From: an uncultured Flavobacteriales bacterium
GTDB taxonomy: Bacteria; Bacteroidota; Bacteroidia; Flavobacteriales; CAJXXR01
Length of the DNA: 64,000 nucleotides
Direction: 5' to 3'
Assembly: GCA_913063375.1 (NCBI GenBank)
Contig: CAJXXR010000010.1
Coordinates: 25,262 to 89,261 of the forward strand
Positions within the stretch are counted from its first letter, which is position 1. Each line of letters starts with the position of its first letter. A program made the position numbers and the translations under genes. The notes below the pieces were generated by a model. That model did no database searches. It was given only the letters and a program-made list of their open reading frames with translations, and was not told the origin of the DNA. Below, piece by piece: positions 17,463-26,437 of this stretch.

Positions 17463-18089
17463 TTAATCAAATTTGAATCCTAATCTGAATCCAGAGTTTA
17501 AGGTAGTATGCCTTTTACCCCATATATAGAGTGCGTCCATGAATATATTGAAATCGAATTGATCAGTAAGGCTATGACTCAAATTTAAACCGATAGAGGA
17601 GCCTCCAAATATTTCAGTGGGAGTTCCATAATATGGATCAATAGGTTCATCTATTAACCAATTCCGTTCATCAATAAAAACAAAATCTAAAAGGCTCAAT
17701 TCAGGGGATAAAATAGTTTCATCATTCAAAGGGATATGTCCAGCCATTCCAGAGAAGTAGGAAAGCTCTTGAAAGTCATAATAGAACATATAATCGGCCT
17801 GACTATATAGTATTGTTAGAATGTTGGCAGAACATCTGAAATATCCGTCCCCACCTTCAATTCTTGCACTTGCGCTGAAATATTCAGATTCAAAATAGTC
17901 AATTTTAACGCCATAACTCATAATGTTATGATGTTGACTAGAACTATTTACGGCAACTAAGGGGGCTATTTTCCATTCAAATTCTTCCGGTTGGCTTTGT
18001 GCTGTGAAAATTGGAAATATTAAGAGTAATAAAAAGGAAAATAATAGCGTATTGCTTTTTAAAGATTTGAAACTAATACATGAAATCAT
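17463..18089 (-). CDS. Secreted protein, possible small outer-membrane beta-barrel, unknown
   Basis: 208 residues. A hydrophobic segment at about 14-31 ending FTAQSQ looks like a signal peptide. The mature part has alternating aromatic/polar strands (YGVKIDYFESEYFSASARIEG, YSQADYMFYYDF, HSLTDQFDFNIFMDALYIWGK) and ends TLNSGFRLGFKFD, with a C-terminal aromatic-x-aromatic pattern such as BAM-assembled barrels have. No recognisable family. First gene of the minus-strand run toward recQ and fmt. Confidence 0.6.
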   Translation of the reverse strand: MISCISFKSLKSNTLLFSFLLLLIFPIFTAQSQPEEFEWKIAPLVAVNSSSQHHNIMSYGVKIDYFESEYFSASARIEGGDGYFRCSANILTILYSQADYMFYYDFQELSYFSGMAGHIPLNDETILSPELSLLDFVFIDERNWLIDEPIDPYYGTPTEIFGGSSIGLNLSHSLTDQFDFNIFMDALYIWGKRHTTLNSGFRLGFKFD

Positions 18090-18428
18090 GGTCTGCTGTT
18101 GGTTTGGAATGTATATTCAATTACCTATCAAATATACTGCATAAATTTAAATATGAGCATATAGAATTTACAGGCTTTCTATATTTATTACCTGCTTTAA
18201 TATAAAACCATGGAACCATGGTTTCCAAAGTTTTGCACCTGTGTAATTGTGGATTGAATATAAAAGTAGGAATATATGCTTTGGATTTGGTATAATGTAT
18301 AGACTTAATATTTTTTTCTTGGAACTATTTTGAATTTATTAACCTAATAATTTCAAAATCGTATTATATATACTTTAATAATTTTAATTTTGCTTTTCGC
18401 AATTTTTTAAATCTTGGATTAAAGAACT
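18090..18428. promoter_or_regulatory. Divergent intergenic region with perfect inverted repeat and -7 box
   Basis: 339 very AT-rich bases between divergently transcribed genes. AAACCATGG (18205-18213) and CCATGGTTT (18216-18224) form a perfect nine-base inverted repeat with a two-base centre, a plausible operator. TAATTTTG (18385-18392) matches the -7 consensus for the rightward secreted-protein gene, 36 bases before its start. No coding sequence is seen. Confidence 0.5.
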
Positions 18429-20549
18429 ATGCATTTTTTAAGAATATACTTTTTAAGTATTTGTTGCCTGTTATTTGCAACAAGTACCGCACAATGCCCA
18501 GATATCGTCATTGCTGGCGATGTTATCAATGAAAATCCTTGTGGGATAGGTCCAAATGGAAGTATTCATTTATCCATTTCGGGGGGGCTAGAGCCTTATA
18601 CTATTTCATGGACAAATGGGGATACAGATCAAGATTCAATTATCGATTTGGTAGCTGGATCCTATGGAGTTACTGTTATAGACTCCAACAACTGTACTGC
18701 TGTTGCTGGATTTCAAGTATTGTTAACAGATACTATGACCTACCAAGATTTGAGTATTTATCCTAGCTGTGATGGCGATTCAGGTACAGGAATTATTTCT
18801 GTATTGGGAGGGAATCCACCCTATGAATATTTATGGTCGAATGGCTCTCAAGATTCTACAGCGTCCAATTTACCGGTAGGTGTTCATAGTATTACCGTAA
18901 CTGATCAAAGTAATTGTACGATTACTATGGAGGTTGAAATTATTACGAACCCTGATCTAGAAGTATTCCCAGTAGTTAGTAACCCAATGTGCTTTTCCGA
19001 TTTTGGATCGGTTTCCTTGTTTATTTTAGGAGGTGCACCTCCCTATGAGATTGATTGGTTAGGAAATGATTCAACAGCGGTTGCTCCTGGTACCTATAAT
19101 GTATCTGTTACTGACGCTAGTAATTGTAATAAGTTAGTTGCGTACCACATACTCAGTGAAGCTTCTATTGAAGTGGATTTGAGTCTTGAATTGCAAAATT
19201 GTAATACAAATACGTATAGCGTGCAAACTAGTATTACTGGCGGAAATTCGCCATATATTTTGGACTGGTTTGGACTGGATACCAATGCTGTGATTGCAGG
19301 AAGTTACCCGTATGAAGTTATGGATTCGTTAGGGTGTGTATTTACCGATACCCTAATTATTGATTCAGTAGATAGTTTATCAATAGAATTGACCTTTGGG
19401 ATGTTAGGTTGTGCTGAAGATAGTACGCTTGCAAATATGGAAATTGAAGGAGGGATGGCTCCTTATGAGATTGTTTGGTCTGGTACAGATTCAGATAGTT
19501 TGGTTTCAGTAGTTTATTCAGGTATTAACTGGGTAGAGGTTTCAGATGCTAGAGGATGTGTGTTGAGAGACTCTTTTGATGTTGTAAGTCCAGATTTATT
19601 TACAGTTGAATTCGAAATTACGCCTACAAATTGTAATATGATTAATGGTTCTATTATAACCCACGTTATTGGAGGATCAGGTAATTCCAATGTGTATTAT
19701 AATGGGAACGCGATGGATACCATAATGACTGGGTTGGAAGAAGGATTCTATTCTTTTTCAATAGTTGATCATAATGGCTGTGAAATGGATACTACCGTTG
19801 AAGTTCCAGCTGTGCCGCATTTCTATTTAGATAGTTTTGAAATAGTTTCAAATACCTGTAATGGGGATTCAAACGCTTCTATTAACTTGAGATTCGAAGG
19901 TATAGAAGGGGTGTTGGATTTAATATGGAATACAGGTGATACAACTGCATTTATAGATAGCCTAACTGCAGGACAGTATACTTTAATTGCTTCTGACAGT
20001 ACGGGTTGTTCATTTGATACTACCTTTATTGTTGAGGTGGTAGATCCTGTATACATTTCTAGTGTTGTAGCTTACAATCCTTGTGATAGTTTAGAGGAAT
20101 TTATACGCATTGTCCCAGGGGGAGGAACACCTCCCTATGAAATATATTGGGAAATTGACGGTTCGTCAGATTCTACACTTTACATAGACCATATAGATAC
20201 TTATACTGTAACGGTTACGGATTCAAGTGGTTGTTCAACTACTGCTATTATCCAGGCTGTTGGTGATGCTGTTGGTGGTGAATATTGTTTTAAGATACCA
20301 AATGCATTTTCTCCAAATGGTGATGGTTATAATGATGAATGGATTATTTCTGGTCTTGAAATTCATCCAAATAATACCTTAAAAGTGTTCGATCGTTGGG
20401 GAATGAAAGTTTATGAAACCTCTAATTATGATTCTGATTGGGTTGGAGATAATGATGGAAATGAATTGCCGATGGGTTCTTATTTCTATATCCTTGATCT
20501 GGGTGACGGTGTGCATATTTTCAATGGTTCAATCTCAATAAAGCGTTAA
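18429..20549 (+). CDS. SprB-like repeat protein with type B (CHU_C) sorting domain
   Basis: 706 residues. A signal peptide (ending ATSTAQ) is followed by about eight SprB-type repeats of 65-80 residues with the recurring core GGxPPYxxxWxNGxxD...AGxYxVTVTDxxxC. From about residue 615 the gliding-motility-associated C-terminal domain begins (IPNAFSPNGDGYNDEWIISGLEIHPNNTLKVFDRWGMKVYETSNYDSDWVGD), the type B signal for the type IX secretion system. A surface adhesin or gliding filament-like role is expected. The PorP/SprF gene starts one base after its stop, the usual pairing in which the SprF-like protein helps export its partner. Confidence 0.92.
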   Translation: MHFLRIYFLSICCLLFATSTAQCPDIVIAGDVINENPCGIGPNGSIHLSISGGLEPYTISWTNGDTDQDSIIDLVAGSYGVTVIDSNNCTAVAGFQVLLTDTMTYQDLSIYPSCDGDSGTGIISVLGGNPPYEYLWSNGSQDSTASNLPVGVHSITVTDQSNCTITMEVEIITNPDLEVFPVVSNPMCFSDFGSVSLFILGGAPPYEIDWLGNDSTAVAPGTYNVSVTDASNCNKLVAYHILSEASIEVDLSLELQNCNTNTYSVQTSITGGNSPYILDWFGLDTNAVIAGSYPYEVMDSLGCVFTDTLIIDSVDSLSIELTFGMLGCAEDSTLANMEIEGGMAPYEIVWSGTDSDSLVSVVYSGINWVEVSDARGCVLRDSFDVVSPDLFTVEFEITPTNCNMINGSIITHVIGGSGNSNVYYNGNAMDTIMTGLEEGFYSFSIVDHNGCEMDTTVEVPAVPHFYLDSFEIVSNTCNGDSNASINLRFEGIEGVLDLIWNTGDTTAFIDSLTAGQYTLIASDSTGCSFDTTFIVEVVDPVYISSVVAYNPCDSLEEFIRIVPGGGTPPYEIYWEIDGSSDSTLYIDHIDTYTVTVTDSSGCSTTAIIQAVGDAVGGEYCFKIPNAFSPNGDGYNDEWIISGLEIHPNNTLKVFDRWGMKVYETSNYDSDWVGDNDGNELPMGSYFYILDLGDGVHIFNGSISIKR

Positions 20550-20550
20550 G

Positions 20551-21519
20551 ATGTCATTAAGAAAAATAATAATATCGTGTATTAGTGTTATTAGCGGAGT
20601 AGCAATGGCACAACAATCTCCACTCTATAGTTCATATGCTTCAAGTGAGTTGTCTATAAATCCATCATTCTCTGGGATCTATGATTATATTCCAGTGCAA
20701 TTAGTGCATAGAACACAATGGTCAGGTATGGATGAAAGTCCAAGTACTACAACTTTATCGGCGCATACAGCAATTGACGATAATAATGGAGTTGGTTTGG
20801 TATTTCAATCGGATGAATATGGACTAATAGAACAAAGTTTCACAACTTTGAGCTATGCGTATAGGACTCCTGTAGGATTGGATTATAATATGGCATTTGG
20901 ATTGGGGGTTAAATTAGGTCAATTAACTTTTAGAAATTCAGAGGCACAGACACATATGGGATATGATCCTGTTTTTAATGGGCAAGATCAATCTTCTTTT
21001 AATGTAGATTTTAATTTTGGATGGTCCATCTTTAGTGATGATTTATTGGCAGGTTTCTCCATAGACAACCTTATAGAATCTGACCTTAAATTGTCTAATG
21101 AGGATGTGAAATCCAATGCTATAGAAAGAGAGTATAAAGTATTTGGTCACTATTATTTGGAGCTCAGAAATTTATATGATTTTGCTTTAGAACCCGCAAT
21201 GTTAGTTCGTTTTACTGAAAAGGGTCAGTTCCAAACTGATGTGAATGTAAATCTTGTTTATCAAGATTTCGTTTATGCTGGTTTAATGTACAGGTTACAG
21301 GATGCTGTAGGTATGAATGTAGGTTTTAGAGGTCGGAAATTTAGCTTTGGATATGTATACGAATACGGTACATCCGATTTGTCAGATTATAATTCTGGAT
21401 CACATGAATTCTTTGTGGGAATCAATTTAGAAAAGACAAGGTCAAGCCAAAACAACCGTTGGTATGATAGACATAAAACTGGAGATTGGTCTGAAGGTAG
21501 TGGTATCTTCGTTAGATAA
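20551..21519 (+). CDS. PorP/SprF family type IX secretion membrane protein
   Basis: 322 residues with a signal peptide (about 1-20). The family pattern is clear: QQSPLYSSYASSELSINPSFSGIYDYIPVQLVHRTQWSGMDESPSTTTLSAHTAI near the N terminus, FGLGVKLGQL in the middle, and FSFGYVYEYGTSDLSDYNSGSHEFFVGI near the end, where the last beta-strand is followed by a short basic tail. These outer-membrane beta-barrels accompany type B cargo proteins and are needed for their secretion or anchoring. The gene follows its presumed cargo by one base and ends at a strong terminator. Confidence 0.93.
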   Translation: MSLRKIIISCISVISGVAMAQQSPLYSSYASSELSINPSFSGIYDYIPVQLVHRTQWSGMDESPSTTTLSAHTAIDDNNGVGLVFQSDEYGLIEQSFTTLSYAYRTPVGLDYNMAFGLGVKLGQLTFRNSEAQTHMGYDPVFNGQDQSSFNVDFNFGWSIFSDDLLAGFSIDNLIESDLKLSNEDVKSNAIEREYKVFGHYYLELRNLYDFALEPAMLVRFTEKGQFQTDVNVNLVYQDFVYAGLMYRLQDAVGMNVGFRGRKFSFGYVYEYGTSDLSDYNSGSHEFFVGINLEKTRSSQNNRWYDRHKTGDWSEGSGIFVR

Positions 21520-21539
21520 TTATCCTTTACTATAAAATA

Positions 21540-21573
21540 AAAACTCCTTAGATTATTTCTAAGGAGTTTTTTT
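21540..21573 (+). terminator. Intrinsic terminator after the PorP/SprF gene
   Basis: AAACTCCTTAGA and TCTAAGGAGTTT form the stem, followed by a T7 run. Confidence 0.9.
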
Positions 21574-21607
21574 ATGTCCTTTATTGTATCTTTAATAGAT
21601 AATATTG

Positions 21608-21614
21608 AAGGAGG
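21608..21614 (+). promoter_or_regulatory. Strong Shine-Dalgarno that sets the nnrD start
   Basis: AAGGAGG lies five bases before ATG 21620. Such a good match is uncommon among the genes of this window and excludes the in-frame TTG at 21605. Confidence 0.8.
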
Positions 21615-21619
21615 ATTCT

Positions 21620-23134
21620 ATGAAAATATTATCTACAAATCAGATTCGTGCTTGGGATCAATATACGATTGAAAACTTACCTATATCTTCCATAGATTTG
21701 ATGGAGAAAGCCGCTATCAAATGTGTGAAATGGTTACAAAACAACTTTTCAGGAAAGCGGAAGTATATTCTATTTATTGGTACAGGTAATAATGGTGGTG
21801 ATGGGCTTGCCATGGCTAGATTCTTAAAAAGTAATCGCCAAGATGTTGATGTTTTTGCTTTGAAGTCAAAGCCTACTGGAAGTGATGATTTCAATGAGCA
21901 GTTGAAAAGGGCAAGGGAGGAAGGAATTCCGATTAATTCATTTCAGGAATATGGTGACTTCATCAAGCCTACTAAAAATGATCTACTTATTGATGCTCTT
22001 TTTGGTACAGGGTTGAATAGAGCAATTGAAGGTGACTATGCCAATTTCTTAGAGAAAATAAATAATTTACCTGGAATTAAAATTTCAATTGATATTCCAA
22101 GTGGAATATCTGCAGATTTTTCTTTTACCCATCAAGCGGTTTTTAAGGCCGATTATACGTTAAGCTTTCAGGTACCAAAATTGGCTTTTCTTTTGCCTGA
22201 AAATGACAAATTTATCGGTGATTGGAAGATATTGGATATTGGGCTTATGCTCGGATTTCTGGATACAATTCCCTTAAATACGGAATTATTGGACCCTAAT
22301 GATATTCAACACGTACTAAAGCCACGGCCAAAGTATGCACACAAAGGTACTTTTGGGCATACTTTACTCCTGGGAGGAAGTTTTGGAATGACCGGTGCGA
22401 TTCTTTTGGCTTCAAAAGCAGCTATGCGCATGGGGACAGGTTTGTTAACCGTGTCCTGTTTGCCTGATGTTTATGGTCCTTTATTGACAAGTCTGCCTGA
22501 GGCTATGAGTTTGCTGTCTGAAGATTCCAAGGAATTGGTGTTTTCAACGATTGATTATGCCAAATTTACCGCCATTGGAATTGGTCCTGGATTGAATAAA
22601 AAGGAAAATAGCTTATTACTACTAAAAGAGGTTTTAGCAAATTCGAATGGTGGATTAGTCATTGATGCAGATGCTATCAATTTATTGGGAAAGCATAAGG
22701 GGTTGTTAGATGATATGCCAAAACAGACAATTTTGACTCCACATGTGAAGGAGTTTGATCGAATTACCAATACACATACTAATCATGAAGAACGTATACG
22801 TTCAGCTAGGGAATTTGCTATAAAGTATGATTGTATTCTTGTCTTAAAAGGGGCCTATACAGCAGTTGTTTCATCTGAAGGAAAGTGTTATTTCAATGCG
22901 ACAGGAAATCCTGGAATGGCAACAGGTGGGAGTGGAGATGTATTGCTGGGAATGATCGCCGCCTTGCTGGCTCAAGGCATTTCTCCCATTGATGCTGCAA
23001 GGTTTGGCGTGTATATACATGGGGTGGCTGGTGATTTGGGGGCAAGGAAGGTAGGAGAACATAGTTTGATTCCTTCTGATATTATTGATTTCCTTCCCGT
23101 TGCGATTCAATCCTTTTATAATTTGGAGTATTAA
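21620..23134 (+). CDS. nnrD: Bifunctional NAD(P)H-hydrate epimerase / ADP-dependent dehydratase
   Basis: 504 residues from ATG 21620, chosen because of the AAGGAGG just upstream. The N-terminal YjeF_N half (about 1-215) has IGTGNNGGDGLAMARFL and DIPSGI and epimerises damaged NAD(P)HX. The C-terminal half (about 225-500) is a ribokinase-like dehydratase with HKGTFGHTLLLGGSFGMTGA, ILTPHVKEF and the ATP/ADP-site motif GNPGMATGGSGDVLLG. Together they repair hydrated NAD(P)H. The fused two-domain form is the common bacterial one. It lies after a terminator and before the exporter genes and is probably transcribed on its own. Confidence 0.96.
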   Translation: MKILSTNQIRAWDQYTIENLPISSIDLMEKAAIKCVKWLQNNFSGKRKYILFIGTGNNGGDGLAMARFLKSNRQDVDVFALKSKPTGSDDFNEQLKRAREEGIPINSFQEYGDFIKPTKNDLLIDALFGTGLNRAIEGDYANFLEKINNLPGIKISIDIPSGISADFSFTHQAVFKADYTLSFQVPKLAFLLPENDKFIGDWKILDIGLMLGFLDTIPLNTELLDPNDIQHVLKPRPKYAHKGTFGHTLLLGGSFGMTGAILLASKAAMRMGTGLLTVSCLPDVYGPLLTSLPEAMSLLSEDSKELVFSTIDYAKFTAIGIGPGLNKKENSLLLLKEVLANSNGGLVIDADAINLLGKHKGLLDDMPKQTILTPHVKEFDRITNTHTNHEERIRSAREFAIKYDCILVLKGAYTAVVSSEGKCYFNATGNPGMATGGSGDVLLGMIAALLAQGISPIDAARFGVYIHGVAGDLGARKVGEHSLIPSDIIDFLPVAIQSFYNLEY

Positions 23135-23225
23135 GAATGGTTATAAAAAAGCTTAACATTATTTAACCCCCTTTCAGGGCATTGGTCCTCCTTATTTAAT
23201 TAATATTGCACCATTAATAATTGGT

Positions 23226-23909
23226 ATGATTCGACTACAAAATATTCATAAAAGCTATTCGGTTGGCTCTGGGAAATTGAAAGTCCTTAAGGGGTTAGAT
23301 ATCCATATTCAGGAAGGTGAATTGGTTGCTATTATGGGGTCTTCAGGCTCTGGGAAATCTACATTGCTTAATATTCTTGGTATATTGGATTCTCATGATG
23401 AAGGTGATTATATACTGGGAGGGACCGTTATAGAAAGTCTTACTGAAAAAAGAGCTGCAGGCTTAAGGAATAGATTGTTGGGGTTTGTATTCCAATCCTT
23501 CAACTTATTACCATTCAAAACAGCCTTGGAAAATGTTGCATTACCACTTTATTATCAGAAGGTGCCAAGGAAGAAACGGTATCAATTGGCAATGGAATAT
23601 CTGGAAAAGGTAGGCTTGAAAGATTGGGCTGAACATAGACCAAGTGAGCTTTCAGGTGGACAAAAGCAAAGGGTCGCTATAGCAAGGGCACTTGTTGGGC
23701 AACCTAAGGTTATTTTGGCTGATGAGCCTACAGGAGCGTTAGATACTACAACCTCTCATGAAGTTATGGATCTGTTTCGTCAGATAAATAAAGAAGGTAA
23801 AACAATCATTATCGTAACCCATGAAGAAGATATTGCCGCTATGACTGATAAAGTCATTAGGTTAAAGGATGGGCAGATTGAGAAGATTGAAATAAATGTC
23901 AAGAAATAA
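23226..23909 (+). CDS. ABC transporter ATPase, MacB/LolD type
   Basis: 227 residues, a lone nucleotide-binding domain. Walker A GSSGSGKSTLLNILG (about residue 38), Q-loop FVFQSFNLLPF, signature LSGGQKQRVAIARAL, Walker B VILADEPTGALD and H-loop IVTHEED are all intact. The FNLLPFKTALENVALPL stretch is typical of the LolD/MacB group. It energises the two permeases encoded immediately downstream (1-base overlap with the first), and the fourth gene is a MacA-like adaptor. Together they should form a tripartite exporter or lipoprotein/peptide efflux pump of the mechanotransmission type. Confidence 0.95.
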   Translation: MIRLQNIHKSYSVGSGKLKVLKGLDIHIQEGELVAIMGSSGSGKSTLLNILGILDSHDEGDYILGGTVIESLTEKRAAGLRNRLLGFVFQSFNLLPFKTALENVALPLYYQKVPRKKRYQLAMEYLEKVGLKDWAEHRPSELSGGQKQRVAIARALVGQPKVILADEPTGALDTTTSHEVMDLFRQINKEGKTIIIVTHEEDIAAMTDKVIRLKDGQIEKIEINVKK

Positions 23910-25144
23910 TGCGACTTTTAGAAGCTTGGCAAGAACTCGTAGAATCAATAAGTAAAAACAAATTGCGAACCTTCCTTACTGGATTCAGTGTGGCTTGGGG
24001 GATTTTCATGTTTATTATTTTACTTGGATCTGGAAATGGACTGATGAATGGGGTAACGAAAGCCTATTCTGATGATGCTACCAATAGTTTATGGCTGTGG
24101 AGTGGAAGGACGACCAAGGAATATGCCGGTTTCCAAGTGGGGAGGTATGTACAATGGACCAATGCAGACTTTGAATTAATAAAGAATAAATTCCCACAAT
24201 TACCTTACGCAACAGCGAGGTATAATTTCTGGAGAGCAAATATTCAATACAAAAATGAAGCCTCGAATTATCAAACAAGAGGCGTACACCCGGATCATCA
24301 AATATTAGAAAAAACCATTATTCAAAAGGGGCGATATTTAAATCAAACTGACCTTGATGAGAATAGAAAGGTTATTGTTATTGGGAAAAATATAGCTTTC
24401 GAAATTTTCAAAGATGTAGATCCAGTTGGGAAATATTTGAACCTTATGGAGGTTCCTTTCCAGGTTATTGGGGTTTTTAATGATGAAGGGAATGTAGGTG
24501 AGAATTCTAAGGCTTTTATCCCGATTACTACCACACAAAGAGTATTTGTAGGTAGAGATGATATTCGAGCGATGATTTTTTCAACGGGAGATCTAAGCAT
24601 TGAAGAAGCGGCAAAGATTGGAAAGGAGATAGAATTGACCTTAAAGTCGAGGCACAATATTCATCCTGATGATGAAAGGGCGGTCTATGTTAGAGATAAT
24701 AATAAGGAATTTGCTCAAATAAGTAATATTATAGTTGGAATAAAGGGCTTTGTATTTATCCTATCTATATTGACTATTCTAATTGGAGTAGTAGGCGTCA
24801 GTAGTATTATGACAGTTGTTGTAAAAGAAAGGACGCGTGAAATTGGGATCCGAAAAGCCATCGGTGCTACACCTTGGTCTATTGTTTCCAGTATTATGTT
24901 TGAATCAGTGCTGATTACGTCATTTGCAGGATATATTGGAATGCTTTTAGGAATTGGAACCTTAGAATATGTAAATGCTCAATTTCCAGAAGGTTTACAT
25001 GAGATGGTTCAAAATCCTACTGTAGACATTGGAGTGGTACTAAATGCTACCTTGGTATTAGTTATTTGCGGAAGTATTGCTGGATTTATTCCTGCTTTCA
25101 GAGCTGCGAAAATTAAACCTATTGAGGCTTTAAGAGAAGAATAA
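23909..25144 (+). CDS. MacB/FtsX-family ABC permease, first of two
   Basis: 411 residues. One helix near the N terminus (about 21-43), a periplasmic MacB_PCD domain (about 45-240) and the FtsX domain with three helices at the C terminus (about 280-400). The signature VVKERTREIGIRKAIGATPWSI is the FtsX-domain coupling segment. It shares one base with the ATPase gene and is separated by one base from the second permease, so the pair likely forms a heterodimer rather than the homodimer of classical MacB. Confidence 0.93.
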   Translation: MRLLEAWQELVESISKNKLRTFLTGFSVAWGIFMFIILLGSGNGLMNGVTKAYSDDATNSLWLWSGRTTKEYAGFQVGRYVQWTNADFELIKNKFPQLPYATARYNFWRANIQYKNEASNYQTRGVHPDHQILEKTIIQKGRYLNQTDLDENRKVIVIGKNIAFEIFKDVDPVGKYLNLMEVPFQVIGVFNDEGNVGENSKAFIPITTTQRVFVGRDDIRAMIFSTGDLSIEEAAKIGKEIELTLKSRHNIHPDDERAVYVRDNNKEFAQISNIIVGIKGFVFILSILTILIGVVGVSSIMTVVVKERTREIGIRKAIGATPWSIVSSIMFESVLITSFAGYIGMLLGIGTLEYVNAQFPEGLHEMVQNPTVDIGVVLNATLVLVICGSIAGFIPAFRAAKIKPIEALREE

Positions 25145-25145
25145 G

Positions 25146-26411
25146 ATGAGCGCTTTACTAGATAGAGATCGTTGGAGAGAAATTACCCAAACTATAACCG
25201 AAAATTGGTTCTGGTCTGTCGTGACAGGTTTTGGCGTTTTTTGGGGAATATTATTGATTATTATATTGATGGGTGCTGGTAATGGTCTTCAAAAGGGTAT
25301 TGGTAAGACCTTTGATATGGGAGTAACCAATAGCGTTTATCTCTGGGGCGGACGTACTGCAAAACCTTATAGAGGTCATTCAGCAAATAGGAGAATACAA
25401 TTGAATAATTCAGATGTCAAGGCTATCAATACTAAAATTGATGGAATTGATATTATCGCGCCAAGAAATCAATTAGGAGGTTACGGAAGTAATAATAATA
25501 TTGTTAGAGGATTGGAAACAGGCTCCTTTACAGTATACGGTGATTATCCGGACCATATTAAGATAAAACCTGTTGATTTTCTTCATGGTAGAATGATCAA
25601 TGAAATTGATATTCGAGATAGAAGGAAGGTTGCCGTAATAGGTGATCGTGTGCTGGCTACCTTGTTTACTACGGATGAAGATCCAATTGGGGAAATGATC
25701 CAGGTAAATGGAATTAATTTTACAGTAGTTGGTGTTTTTGCTCCTAAAGGTATGGGGGGAGATTCACAAGAAGACAGTGAATCCATTAAAATCCCATTTT
25801 CCACCTTTCAGCAAGCTTTTAATTATGGAGATAGAGTTGGCTGGTTAGCATTTTCAGCACAGGATCATATTTCTTCTGCCGCAGTTGAAAAGGAAGTTAG
25901 AAAATTGCTTTATGAGCGTCATATAATTCATCCAGAAGACCGTAGGGCTTTAGGGGGATATAATGCTGAAAAGGAATTCAGAAAGATGCAAAGTCTCTTT
26001 AGTGGGATTAGTTTACTTTGTTTATTCATTGGCCTGATGTCTTTGATTGCCGGATGTGTAGGGGTTAGTAATATCATGCTTATCCTGGTTAAAGAAAGAA
26101 CAAGAGAAATAGGGGTACGTAGAGCATTGGGAGCTACTCCAATTCAGATACTAGGACAGTTGGTTATGGAGTCAGTAGTATTGACTATGTTGGCTGGGAT
26201 TCTAGGATTTATTCTTGGGATTTGGTTGTTAGAATATATGGGCATGGCAATGGCAGGAGATCCAACTGCTATGGTTCAAGACCCAGAAGTTGAAATAGGA
26301 GTAATTATTCAAGCATTTATCATTTTAGTGGTATCAGGGGCCTTAGCAGGTTTGATTCCCGCAATTCAGGCATTGAAAATAAAGCCTGTAGATGCTTTGA
26401 GGTACGAATAA
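25146..26411 (+). CDS. MacB/FtsX-family ABC permease, second of two
   Basis: 421 residues with the same architecture as its upstream neighbour: an N-terminal helix (about 22-42), a MacB_PCD periplasmic domain and three C-terminal helices with LVKERTREIGVRRALGATPIQI. It is clearly related to the first permease but diverged well beyond a recent duplication, including a different periplasmic insert (DYPDHIKIKPVDFLHGRMI). One ATPase gene serves both, so an ATPase dimer with two different permeases is expected. The adaptor gene follows after 26 bases. Confidence 0.93.
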   Translation: MSALLDRDRWREITQTITENWFWSVVTGFGVFWGILLIIILMGAGNGLQKGIGKTFDMGVTNSVYLWGGRTAKPYRGHSANRRIQLNNSDVKAINTKIDGIDIIAPRNQLGGYGSNNNIVRGLETGSFTVYGDYPDHIKIKPVDFLHGRMINEIDIRDRRKVAVIGDRVLATLFTTDEDPIGEMIQVNGINFTVVGVFAPKGMGGDSQEDSESIKIPFSTFQQAFNYGDRVGWLAFSAQDHISSAAVEKEVRKLLYERHIIHPEDRRALGGYNAEKEFRKMQSLFSGISLLCLFIGLMSLIAGCVGVSNIMLILVKERTREIGVRRALGATPIQILGQLVMESVVLTMLAGILGFILGIWLLEYMGMAMAGDPTAMVQDPEVEIGVIIQAFIILVVSGALAGLIPAIQALKIKPVDALRYE

Positions 26412-26437
26412 GATTAGGTTATAAATTATCAGATAGT

